DNA of 64,000 nucleotides, from positions 62,001 through 126,000 of the forward strand of contig DASYYH010000026.1 of NCBI GenBank assembly GCA_035934015.1, read 5' to 3'. The DNA is from Candidatus Acidiferrales bacterium. GTDB taxonomy: Bacteria; Acidobacteriota; Terriglobia; Acidiferrales; UBA7541. Under the pieces are notes generated by a model. That model saw nothing but the letters and a program-made list of their open reading frames with translations. It ran no database searches and was not told the origin of the DNA. Below are positions 9,155 through 17,160 of this stretch, piece after piece; position 1 is the first letter of the stretch; each line of letters opens with the position of its first letter. The position numbers and the translations under genes are program-made.

Positions 9155-9754
9155 TTAAAGCTCGCGGCGGCCCTCCATTGCCTTGACCATCGTCACTTCG
9201 TCGGCGTATTCCAAATCCGAGCCGACCGGGATGCCCATGGCAATGCGCGTTACGCGGACGCCCAGAGGCTTGATTAACTTCGAGAGATAAACGGCAGTTG
9301 CTTCCCCTTCAGCGGTGGGGTTTGTCGCAATAATGATCTCCTCGACGGTCCCGCCTTTTAGCCGTTCGATCAAACTCTTGATCTTTAATTGTTCCGGCCC
9401 TCGGCCTTGCAGAGGCGAAAGTGCGCCGCCGAGCACATGATACATGCCGTTGTACTCCCGCGTTTTTTCGATGGCGGCAATATTCGGCGCATCCTCCACC
9501 ACGCAAATTGTCTTCTTGTTTCGCGTGGCGCTGGTGCAGAAATGGCAAGGATCCGTGTCCGTGATGTTGTTGCACACGGAGCATTCGCGGATTTTTTCTT
9601 TCGCCTCGCGAATCGCATCGGAGAGTGCCAGCGCCTGCTCGCGATCCGCACGCAGCAGATGGAATGCCAGCCGTTGCGCCGTCTTCTGGCCGATTCCCGG
9701 AAGATGCTTTAGTTCGTCAATAAGGCGTGTGATCGATGGAGCGTAGTCTGGCAT
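9155..9754 (-). CDS. recR: Recombination mediator protein RecR
   Basis: A 199-residue protein matching the usual RecR length. It has a helix-hairpin-helix N-terminus ([20 protein letters not shown]), a four-Cys zinc finger ([16 protein letters not shown]), and a Toprim domain ([12 protein letters not shown], then [15 protein letters not shown]). RecR acts with RecO/RecF to load RecA at gapped DNA. It is last in the dnaX-ybaB-recR run, a very widely conserved order, and ends convergent with the M28 peptidase gene. Start is the ATG at 9754. Confidence 0.97.
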   Translation of the reverse strand: MPDYAPSITRLIDELKHLPGIGQKTAQRLAFHLLRADREQALALSDAIREAKEKIRECSVCNNITDTDPCHFCTSATRNKKTICVVEDAPNIAAIEKTREYNGMYHVLGGALSPLQGRGPEQLKIKSLIERLKGGTVEEIIIATNPTAEGEATAVYLSKLIKPLGVRVTRIAMGIPVGSDLEYADEVTMVKAMEGRREL

Positions 9755-9845
9755 CAGCAGTGCGTCTCAGGTGGAAATTTTGGCGATGAAAAAGCTGTGC
9801 GAGAAAGGGCCCTTGAAAATCCAAATGCGCGCAATTTCTCGCGCT

Positions 9846-10172
9846 TCAGAAAAGTCCCGGTATGCGTAAACCGCCGAGTCCGGAAAGATTTCCAGTCATA
9901 TCTTTCATTTGCTTCGTCAATTCTTCGTCCACGCGGCGCGATGCTTCATTCACCGCAGCGAGGAGCAAATCCTGCAGCATTTCCTGATCTTTACTGGCAA
10001 AAACGCCCGGCTCGATTTTGACTTCCGTGAGCTGCTTCTGCCCGTTCATTTTCACGGACACCATTCCGCCGCCGGCTGTGGCTTCGATGTTGATCTGCCC
10101 GCGCCGCTGCTCCAGGCTTTCCTGCATCTGCCACAACTGAGTCATCATTTGCTGCAGCGCTTTGACTTCCAT
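9846..10172 (-). CDS. ybaB: YbaB/EbfC family nucleoid-associated protein
   Basis: A 108-residue dimeric DNA-binding protein. An N-terminal amphipathic helix (QQMMTQLWQMQESLEQ) is followed by GGGMVSVKMNGQKQLTEVKIEPG, the typical YbaB beta-sheet, and a C-terminal helix ending in GGLRIPGLF. Its start is one base after the dnaX stop (TGA-A-ATG), with GAGG upstream, so translation is coupled to dnaX. The place between dnaX and recR is the conserved context. Confidence 0.95.
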   Translation of the reverse strand: MEVKALQQMMTQLWQMQESLEQRRGQINIEATAGGGMVSVKMNGQKQLTEVKIEPGVFASKDQEMLQDLLLAAVNEASRRVDEELTKQMKDMTGNLSGLGGLRIPGLF

Positions 10173-10173
10173 T

Positions 10174-11874
10174 TCAGTCCTCGCTTCGCCGCTTCACTTC
10201 TGAAATTTTTCCCCCGAAGCGCTCCAGCATCGCCCGAACGATGGGATCTTGCTCAAACCGCGCCCGCAATTCCGATGCTCGCGGCGCAACGCTTCGGCCA
10301 GAATCGAGTTTAACACAAACTCGGAGCGGTTGGCCCATCACGGTGCTCAACACGGCACGCAATTTCTCCATGGCGTCTCGCGCCTGCAGCATTTCGGCAA
10401 GAGCATGGCTCTCTGGCGGGAAATACAAATTCATCTCGCCGCCAGCAAGTTCCCAGCGGTTCGCGTGTTCAACCATCGACCACAAGAATTTCTGCTGGTT
10501 TTGCAGCGTCGACTGGATTGCCTCAAGCTGCGCTGCGGCGAGGCCGCTGCATTGCCTCTCTGCCGCCTTGGCAACGACTCGTGGCGCCGAAGCAGGCAGA
10601 GGCGCAGACTTTTCGGCAGCGGGCGCGGTCGCAACCGCATTCGGCACAGTCTCTGTGGTTCCCGTGGTCATGACGGCGGCATTCGCTTTGGTGTTACTCA
10701 CAATCGATTGGCGCGGTTCTCCGGACGTGGGCCGAGCCGAAACTTCGCGGCGCAAATCGCCGATCACTTCTTCCAGCGAACCCAGCCGCGCCGAATTCAC
10801 CAGGCGCAGAAGTCCCAGTTCGAGATGCAGGCGCGCGTCTGGCTTGCGGCGCAGATCTTCATCCGTTGCAACTAAAATTCGAAAAAAGCGCGTCAAGTCT
10901 TCTTCGCAGAATTGCTCCGACTGTTTTGCCAGCCCGGGGCGTTCATCGCTCGGCGCGGCAATTAAAGGCGAATCGGAGCCCGACACTTTTGCGACAAGAA
11001 GATTCCGCATGTGCCGGATGGCTTCTCGGCAGAAATGCTGCAGATTGTGTCCTTCCGCATGGAGCCGCTGCACCAACGACAGAGCCTTTTCGGCGGAGCG
11101 ATCAGCGATCGCTGCAATCAAATCATCGAGTATTTCTTCGGCAACAACTCCAAGCAACTCGCGCACCTGTGCGTCTCTAATCTTTTCGCCAGAATAGGCA
11201 ATCGCCTGTTCCAGAAGCGAGAGCCCATCGCGCAGGCTTCCTTCCGCGGCGCGTGCGAGCACAGCAATCGCTCCCGGCTCGATTTCCAGTTTTTCTTCCT
11301 TGGCAATATGCTCCAGTGCTTCGGCGATTTCTTGGAAAGTGAGCGAGCGGAACTGAAAGAGCTGCGCTCGCGACTTGATTGTGTCGACCAAATCTTCCGG
11401 CCGCGTCGTCGCCAGGATAAAAACAACTTTCTCCGGCGGTTCTTCCAGTGTTTTCAGCAAGGCATTCGAGGCTTCATCGGTAAGCTGGTGCGCTTCGTCA
11501 AGAATAATCACCTTATAGCGTCCCGCAGCGGGCGCGTAGCGCACCATCTCTCGCAGCTCGCGAATCTGATCAATGCCGCGATTGGATGCCGCATCAATTT
11601 CCAGTACGTCGAGCGAACCGGATGTCGCGATTTCCCGGCATGCATCGCACTGGGTGCACGGCGTGGCTGTCGGCCCTTTCACGCAATTCAAACACTTTGC
11701 CAGAATGCGCGCCGTGGTCGTCTTTCCAACGCCGCGTGTCCCGCAAAAAATGTATGCATGCGCGAGGCGCTTCTGCGTGATCGCATTTTCCAGCGTTTGC
11801 GTGACGTGGCGCTGCCCGACAACTTCACGAAACGTTTGCGGCCGCCACTTGCGCGCGATGACTTGATAGGCCAT
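10174..11874 (-). CDS. dnaX: DNA polymerase III subunit gamma/tau
   Basis: About 566 residues. The N-terminus MAYQVIARKWRPQTF is the family signature and decides the ATG at 11874; an upstream in-frame start would run to 11928 through the SRP RNA. The AAA+ module has Walker A GTRGVGKTT (45-53), a zinc motif with Cys 64, 73, 76 and 79, Walker B (VIILDEAHQL) and sensor 1 (LATTRPEDL). A Pro/Ala/Thr-rich linker follows, then a C-terminal domain. It is the clamp-loader ATPase that links polymerase cores. No poly-A slippage site for a gamma form was noticed. It lies directly downstream of the SRP RNA gene. Confidence 0.97.
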   Translation of the reverse strand: MAYQVIARKWRPQTFREVVGQRHVTQTLENAITQKRLAHAYIFCGTRGVGKTTTARILAKCLNCVKGPTATPCTQCDACREIATSGSLDVLEIDAASNRGIDQIRELREMVRYAPAAGRYKVIILDEAHQLTDEASNALLKTLEEPPEKVVFILATTRPEDLVDTIKSRAQLFQFRSLTFQEIAEALEHIAKEEKLEIEPGAIAVLARAAEGSLRDGLSLLEQAIAYSGEKIRDAQVRELLGVVAEEILDDLIAAIADRSAEKALSLVQRLHAEGHNLQHFCREAIRHMRNLLVAKVSGSDSPLIAAPSDERPGLAKQSEQFCEEDLTRFFRILVATDEDLRRKPDARLHLELGLLRLVNSARLGSLEEVIGDLRREVSARPTSGEPRQSIVSNTKANAAVMTTGTTETVPNAVATAPAAEKSAPLPASAPRVVAKAAERQCSGLAAAQLEAIQSTLQNQQKFLWSMVEHANRWELAGGEMNLYFPPESHALAEMLQARDAMEKLRAVLSTVMGQPLRVCVKLDSGRSVAPRASELRARFEQDPIVRAMLERFGGKISEVKRRSED

Positions 11875-11900
11875 GTCTATTTTCGTTCGTCCGTGCGTTG

Positions 11901-12008
<108 letters not shown>

Positions 12009-12277
12009 CGATAGGCGACCGATTTTCTCGTTGCGCTCGTCGCGCGACAATTTTCGTTCGCTGTGGCGAGTTTAGCACACCGCTTTGGGCTACGAAAGCT
12101 TCGCACATCATACGAGTTGTTTTTTGGAACGCGCTCGCGGAATTTCCTGAAGCTGGCATCTCGGTTCCTAGTATCTTCTTCTCGGGTGAATTCCTCCTCG
12201 CCCTGCCGCGGCGCCAGCGGGCACCCCCACGAAACGGGACAGCTCAGGGCATAGAAGCCTCGAGCATGGAGGAAAGA

Positions 12278-12961
12278 ATGAAGCGGTTGCTTTCGCTCGT
12301 CTCAGTTCTGTCTCTGGCGCTTCTCCTGGCGCCGAAAGCAGTTCACGCACAGACCACAGAGCTCATGCAGGGTACGCAAGTCAAGCTGACCCTGCTCAAT
12401 GGGTTGAGCAGCAGCGTCGCCCGCAATGGTGATCCGTTCATAGCCGTTGTTGCTGAGCCTGTTTATCTCGGAAACCAGTTGATTCTCCCAGCCGGTGCTA
12501 AAGTCCATGGGACAGTCACCGATGTCGAGGGGCCAAAGCGATTTGCCTTGATTCGAGGAGGCGCTTCCATAAGCCTTACATTTAGCTCGATTGAGGTTGA
12601 CAGTCGCATCCTGCCCGCGCGCATGAGCCTTCTCGGGATTTACAAGGATTCGAGCCAAGGCAACAAAGTGCGCAAGGACCTAAAAGAAGTGGAGGGTGTG
12701 GCCGTCGAAGAAAAACGAGACATCAAGGGTTATGTTCTCGATGCTGCAATCGGTACGGGAGGTGGTTCGCTCGTTGGCGTGGTCTTCAGCCATGTCGTGC
12801 GCGGATTCGGGATAGGCATGATTGGCAGCGCTGCGTACATTGCCATGAAGCGCGGCAAAGATGTTGAGCTCCCCGCACAAACCGGCATGCTCGTGCGTTT
12901 AGACAATACCGTCTGGGTGCCGATGATACAAACGGCCGCTTACAACGAGGGAATGAAGTAA
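12278..12961 (+). CDS. Secreted protein of unknown function with glycine-rich hydrophobic segment
   Basis: 227 residues from the ATG at 12278, which has GGAGG 5 bases upstream. A signal peptide (LLSLVSVLSLALLLAPKAVHAQ) is followed by a beta-rich domain with QLILPAGAKVHGTVT, which recalls the barrel segments of TrbI/VirB10-like periplasmic proteins. Then comes a Gly/Val-rich hydrophobic stretch (GTGGGSLVGVVFSHVVRGFGIGMIGSAAYIAM) and a short domain ending with VRLDNTVWVP. The role is unknown. The gene stands alone, divergent from the SRP RNA. Confidence 0.75.
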   Translation: MKRLLSLVSVLSLALLLAPKAVHAQTTELMQGTQVKLTLLNGLSSSVARNGDPFIAVVAEPVYLGNQLILPAGAKVHGTVTDVEGPKRFALIRGGASISLTFSSIEVDSRILPARMSLLGIYKDSSQGNKVRKDLKEVEGVAVEEKRDIKGYVLDAAIGTGGGSLVGVVFSHVVRGFGIGMIGSAAYIAMKRGKDVELPAQTGMLVRLDNTVWVPMIQTAAYNEGMK

Positions 12962-13047
12962 GCCGTTCTTAGCAGAAGTGTGCGAGAGCAGCGAGCTGCC
13001 GGGATATCGCAGGCGAATTCGCGTCCGGTCAGCGATGAGGCTAAGGC

Positions 13048-13437
13048 CTAGTCTTCCTTTTGCGGTTGCTTAGGGTTGCGGAAGACGACCAGCCACACGC
13101 TGTCGTGCTGTAATTTCGCGGCTCCAACAACCCAGCGACCTCTTTGTTGTTCGCTTCGCGCGACTTGGTAGAGGAATGGTTTTTTGTTCGAGACGTCTTT
13201 CTTCGTGGTCGTACTCACTCGAATCGCCACGACGCTTCCGCGCTCGACGCCGTTTTTCAATTCAAACGAGCATCCGCTCTCGCTCACATCCACTGTCTTG
13301 GTTCGCTCGCAAAAGAATTTCCCATCAAAATCCAGGCCACTGACTTCGATCGCCACCGACAATGGCAATCGCGGTTCGCGCCGTCGATCCTGACTCGCTT
13401 GGATCCCTAACTCTTCCCAATTCACTACGCCTTGCAT
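13048..13437 (-). CDS. PilZ domain protein
   Basis: 128 residues from ATG at 13437, which has AGAGGAG about 6 bases upstream; a longer frame to 13563 lacks such a site. The PilZ motifs are intact: DRRREPR near residue 17-23 and VDVSESG near 55-61, with the closing hydrophobic strand. This supports c-di-GMP binding, though that is predicted only. It has no other domain, so it would be a stand-alone effector. It lies 148 bases downstream of the sigma-54 response regulator on the same strand and may share its transcript. Confidence 0.85.
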   Translation of the reverse strand: MQGVVNWEELGIQASQDRRREPRLPLSVAIEVSGLDFDGKFFCERTKTVDVSESGCSFELKNGVERGSVVAIRVSTTTKKDVSNKKPFLYQVARSEQQRGRWVVGAAKLQHDSVWLVVFRNPKQPQKED

Positions 13438-13585
13438 AATGGCTCCTCTGGTTAAGACAAAGGCAATCGAATAGCCAAGAGCCTCATTTCCTAAGTTGCT
13501 GGAAACAAGAAGACTCTCCTGAGGTCTTGAGAACGCCGATGCCATATCGTGAGACAGTTGCACCGTTTTGAAACATGCGCGAGCC

Positions 13586-15001
13586 TCAATGCGCAGTCTT
13601 ACTACTGGAATGCTGCTGTTCGCGTTTCAAGAAGCGATACAGACTTGTCCTGCCGATCCCCAAGATCTCTGAAGCACGAACGCGATTTCCAGAGCACATT
13701 TCCAGCACCTTCTTGATGTGAATGCGGTCAACCTCCTCTAGCGGAAGCGGCCGCCAGGCTTCTCCGCCGCCCGCCAATCGCTCACCGGATCTCCTCAGAT
13801 TTGACGGCAAATCACCGACATCAATAAACTCGCCCGAAGCCGTGATGGCTGCGCTTGAAATGGTGTTCTCCAATTCACGCACATTGCCCGGCCAGTCATG
13901 ATGCAACAGGACAATCTGTGCCCGGCGTGTCAATCCGCCGAATACCTTGCCGTAGGTCTCGCTGTATTTCTTCAAGAAGTATCGAATGAGAATCGGAATG
14001 TCCTCCCTTCGTTCGGAGAGCCCCGGCACTTTGATTTCCAAGGAACTAAGGCGATAGAAAAGATCTTCGCGGAAGCGGCAGGTCAGGACTTCATTCCGCA
14101 GGTTGCGGTTTGTTGCCGCGATGATTCGCACGTTCACCTTTTTCACCTCCGGCGAGCCAACGCGCTGAATCTCTCTGTTCTGTATCACTCGCAACAACTT
14201 CGCCTGCATCGCCAGCGACGTTTCGCCGACCTCATCAAGGAAAACCAAACCTCCATCGGCGTATTCAAAGAGCCCTGGTCGTGTGTCCGTGGCGCCAGTG
14301 AAGGAGCCCCGTACGTGACCAAAAAGCTGGCTTTCCAGCAACGTATCCACCATCGCCGAGCAGTTGCATACCGCGAACTTTTGCGCCGCCACCGGACTCA
14401 TCCTATGGAGCGCCCGGGCGACCAATTCCTTGCCCGAGCCTGTCGGGCCGCTGATAAGCACATTTGTGAAGTGCTTCGCCACCTTGCGAGTCATATCCAA
14501 CATTTCCAGCATTGCTGGACTTCGCCCCACGATGCCTTCGAATTCTAGGCTCGAAAGCAATTGCTCATCCAGCACGCGCACCTGGGAACGTTGCGAGAAA
14601 ATCTCGGCCAGTTCGTCGAGCACACGCACAAGGCGGTCTTGTTCCAGAGGCTTGCAGAGAAAGTCGTAGGCCCCGCGCTTGATTGCTTGAATCGCGGAAT
14701 CCACAGAGTAGAAGCTCGTAATTAAAATGACGGCGACATTTGGGTCGAGCTGCAGCGATTTTTCAAGAAGGGCGAACCCATCCATTGCCGGCATCTTCAT
14801 ATCGGTCAGCAAGACTCGGCACGTCCCGGCGCGGACTTGCGCCAGAGCCTCGTTCGGATTCGTTGTGCTCACAGATGGAAAACCAAGGCGTTCCAATTGC
14901 GCTGCTGTCGCTTCCGACAGATCGGATTCACCATCCACAACGCATACAGGGAGATTCTGACGGGCAAGATTTACCATCGGTCTTTCTGTGGTTGTGGCCA
15001 T
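13586..15001 (-). CDS. Sigma-54-dependent response regulator (NtrC family)
   Basis: A protein of about 471 residues with three domains. The receiver has VDGESD for the acidic pocket and the phospho-acceptor Asp in LLTDMKMP. The AAA+ domain has Walker A GPTGSGKE, a sigma-54 contact loop GSFTGA (a common variant of GAFTGA) and Walker B FLDEVGE. The C-terminal Fis-type helix-turn-helix is GNRVRASEILGIGRTSLYRFL. It should activate RpoN promoters on phosphorylation. No histidine kinase is adjacent, so it is an orphan here. ATG at 15001 is preferred to a GTG at 15019. PilZ-type genes lie on both sides, hinting at surface or motility control. Confidence 0.92.
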   Translation of the reverse strand: MATTTERPMVNLARQNLPVCVVDGESDLSEATAAQLERLGFPSVSTTNPNEALAQVRAGTCRVLLTDMKMPAMDGFALLEKSLQLDPNVAVILITSFYSVDSAIQAIKRGAYDFLCKPLEQDRLVRVLDELAEIFSQRSQVRVLDEQLLSSLEFEGIVGRSPAMLEMLDMTRKVAKHFTNVLISGPTGSGKELVARALHRMSPVAAQKFAVCNCSAMVDTLLESQLFGHVRGSFTGATDTRPGLFEYADGGLVFLDEVGETSLAMQAKLLRVIQNREIQRVGSPEVKKVNVRIIAATNRNLRNEVLTCRFREDLFYRLSSLEIKVPGLSERREDIPILIRYFLKKYSETYGKVFGGLTRRAQIVLLHHDWPGNVRELENTISSAAITASGEFIDVGDLPSNLRRSGERLAGGGEAWRPLPLEEVDRIHIKKVLEMCSGNRVRASEILGIGRTSLYRFLKREQQHSSSKTAH

Positions 15002-15307
15002 ATTTTTGAACTCAGGCACGGCCAGGGCCAGAACCTATCGATCCTGGCAACCATTACGGTTCGCAGTTCCTGTGAAACCTACAGCCGCCGATGGATCTCA
15101 TCCGCTTGCAAGTGAAGAACTTACGCAGTCTCACGTTGTCTCTGAGGGCGCTTTTGATTAGGAGTTTGACAAAAACGAATCGGGCTGTTCGAGGCTTAGA
15201 AGCCTATAGTCATTTCAAATCAGGATTCGCGGTTTCAAGTAGGAACGCTAGTCAAAGCTTCATGTTTCAATTTGACCGCGCTCCGGCAGATGCAGAGCTT
15301 CCGAAAT

Positions 15308-15610
15308 TCACGGGTCGGCTATGTGGGGGGGGTGAACTTGTCTAAGAAAGATCTCCCAACCCGCGGGTGCGCTGTTTTCGCTGATGCTTGCCACACGAAA
15401 TGTCACAGGCACACTGCGCGAGGCGGACCCTCCATCGCTGGAGCGGACAAATACCAGGGAGCCTACGCGAAGCCATGCTTGCAGGATGATCCGTTGGATC
15501 CCATCCCCGCCAAAAAACAGCACCCCCTTTTCGACAAAGAACTCTTCGCCTATATCCCATCCCGAAACCTCAACGCGAGAGCCCGGTTCGTACATCGTTT
15601 TCGAGGCCAT
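15308..15610 (-). CDS. Small beta-rich protein, possibly PilZ-related
   Basis: A 100-residue soluble protein with alternating hydrophobic residues throughout (VTFRVASI, GWEIFLRQV), compatible with a small beta-barrel. The layout resembles the back half of acidobacterial PilZ-like proteins, but the RxxxR and D/NxSxxG motifs are absent, so PilZ membership is only a guess. The ATG at 15610 has AGAGGT about 9 bases upstream. It lies between the M50 protease and the sigma-54 regulator, all on the minus strand. Confidence 0.55.
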   Translation of the reverse strand: MASKTMYEPGSRVEVSGWDIGEEFFVEKGVLFFGGDGIQRIILQAWLRVGSLVFVRSSDGGSASRSVPVTFRVASISENSAPAGWEIFLRQVHPPHIADP

Positions 15611-15797
15611 TGATTCTTACCTCTGTGCCAGTGCAATGCAGAAGTAGGGCCAAAGTCTGCATAACTGCAGGCCCGATGCTCTTCAAGGGGTTGTGTGTTT
15701 CCTTGCACGCTTCCCGGGCGGGAGACAGTCGCAAATCAGAACATTCTGTGCGTCTCTGGGTCAAAATCGAATTTCACGCTTTGGCCGTGCGGGCCTT

Positions 15798-16502
15798 TCA
15801 TCCGTAATGTGCCCCCGGATACAGCAGATTCAATGCGAGTTTGAAAATGATGGGGAATGCCTTGTCATACACAAACCATGCAATCAGGAGCCCTGCAAAT
15901 CCCAATCCTGCAAAACTTCCACGAATAAAGCGTGTGGCAACGCGTTCTGGGAATAAAACGGTGATGCCGTTGTGTCCGTCCAGCGGCGGGAAGGGGAGCA
16001 AATTGAATGTTCCCAGCAAGAGATTGAGGACGAAAAGAATGCTCAGCACCGTCGCTGCGAATTCCGCCGGTCCGCCCTTTGCCATGGCCTCTGTGATTCG
16101 CGTAAAGGAAGCGCTCTCCGGGGCCCGAAATACTCCGATAGCCATTCCAATGTGAATGCCTATGCCCGCCGCGATCATCAGCACAAAGTTTGCTGCGGGC
16201 CCAGAGAGTGCCATCCATGCGGATCGTCTAGGGTATCGTTGCGCCCAGGCCGGATCGTATGGCGCACTGGCCCATCCAATCATCCAGCCGGCCAAAATGT
16301 ATGACAGGATCGGCACCACGATTGTGCCGAATGGTTCGCGCTTCATGTGTGGAATAGGATTGAGCGTAACCTGTCCGCCATGGAAAGCAGTGAGATCGCC
16401 GCCGAGTTTGGCCGCCAGCGCGTGTGCGCTCTCATGACACACAGTCGAAAAGAGGAAGACCAAATACCAAATGACTCCCAATACAATCGTTCGCGTGTCC
16501 AT
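15798..16502 (-). CDS. Site-2 protease family membrane protein (peptidase M50)
   Basis: A 234-residue integral membrane protein with about five or six helices. The zinc motif HESAH is in the first helix (residues about 24-28), and the second catalytic motif NLLPFPPLDGHN carries the third metal ligand Asp. There is no PDZ domain and the length is short, so it belongs to the minimal S2P subgroup rather than RseP. It would cut substrates within the membrane. The substrate is unknown, and no anti-sigma factor lies beside it. Confidence 0.88.
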   Translation of the reverse strand: MDTRTIVLGVIWYLVFLFSTVCHESAHALAAKLGGDLTAFHGGQVTLNPIPHMKREPFGTIVVPILSYILAGWMIGWASAPYDPAWAQRYPRRSAWMALSGPAANFVLMIAAGIGIHIGMAIGVFRAPESASFTRITEAMAKGGPAEFAATVLSILFVLNLLLGTFNLLPFPPLDGHNGITVLFPERVATRFIRGSFAGLGFAGLLIAWFVYDKAFPIIFKLALNLLYPGAHYG

Positions 16503-16995
16503 GCCGCGCGATAGAGTAAGTCCCCCCGCCTCCGTAACGCAAGGCTTTCGCTCATAGAGAGCGTTCCTGACGAGAAAATTCGATTCATCAAATCCTTGGC
16601 GCGCTTATCCGGTTTCGCCGATTTATTCGCGATCCAATGAGACTTGAGCGACTGCTGCGGAGCCTAGGACTGATGTGGATACTTTCCAGGCGACCGGATC
16701 AGTCCTATGCCGCTGCTGGCAGCCTCAGGACTCACCAAGTGACATACAAAATCACATACGAATCATGCACGTTTTCATATTTTTCGAGTTGGCTTTGGCT
16801 GCCCGGTGTTAGCCACGCGCCCCTAAGTTCTGCAGTTTCCATATGATTTCCTGTTTTGTCAGACTTCCGAGAATGGTGCCATGCGTGCATATATTGCATA
16901 CTAGTGAGTTGCAGTGCTTCTCGGGGTGTTTTTGCCTAGTGGTGGGGGCTTCCGGCGGTTTCCGTCAGTATTGATTTCGAGAGCGGCCCTCATCC
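16503..16995. other. Intergenic region upstream of the TonB receptor; inverted repeats, no gene
   Basis: No convincing coding frame. The stretch after about 16740 is A+T-richer than its surroundings. It contains AGGACTGA (16666-16673), its inverted copy TCAGTCCT (16699-16706) and a further AGGACT (16727-16732), each direct copy preceded by AGCCT. These could form alternative hairpins or act as a protein-binding array. Confidence 0.5.
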
Positions 16996-17024
16996 TTGAC
17001 ACTGGATACAAAATGCAGTATAAG
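16996..17024 (+). promoter_or_regulatory. Sigma-70-type promoter for the TonB-dependent receptor
   Basis: TTGACA at 16996-17001, exactly 17 bases, then TATAAG at 17019-17024. The -35 box is a perfect match and the -10 box has one mismatch. Transcription would start near 17031, leaving a leader of about 130 bases before the GTG at 17161. Confidence 0.7.
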
Positions 17025-17160
17025 GCCCGCCAGGCCTTGATTAAATTTTTGAAATATTGATATTACGTTTTCCCATTGGTGGCGCGTCGCTTTGTCCTGC
17101 TCCGCATAAGACTCTATGGTTCTTGAGATCTGACAAATGAAGCCAAGGAGGATGTGAGCC

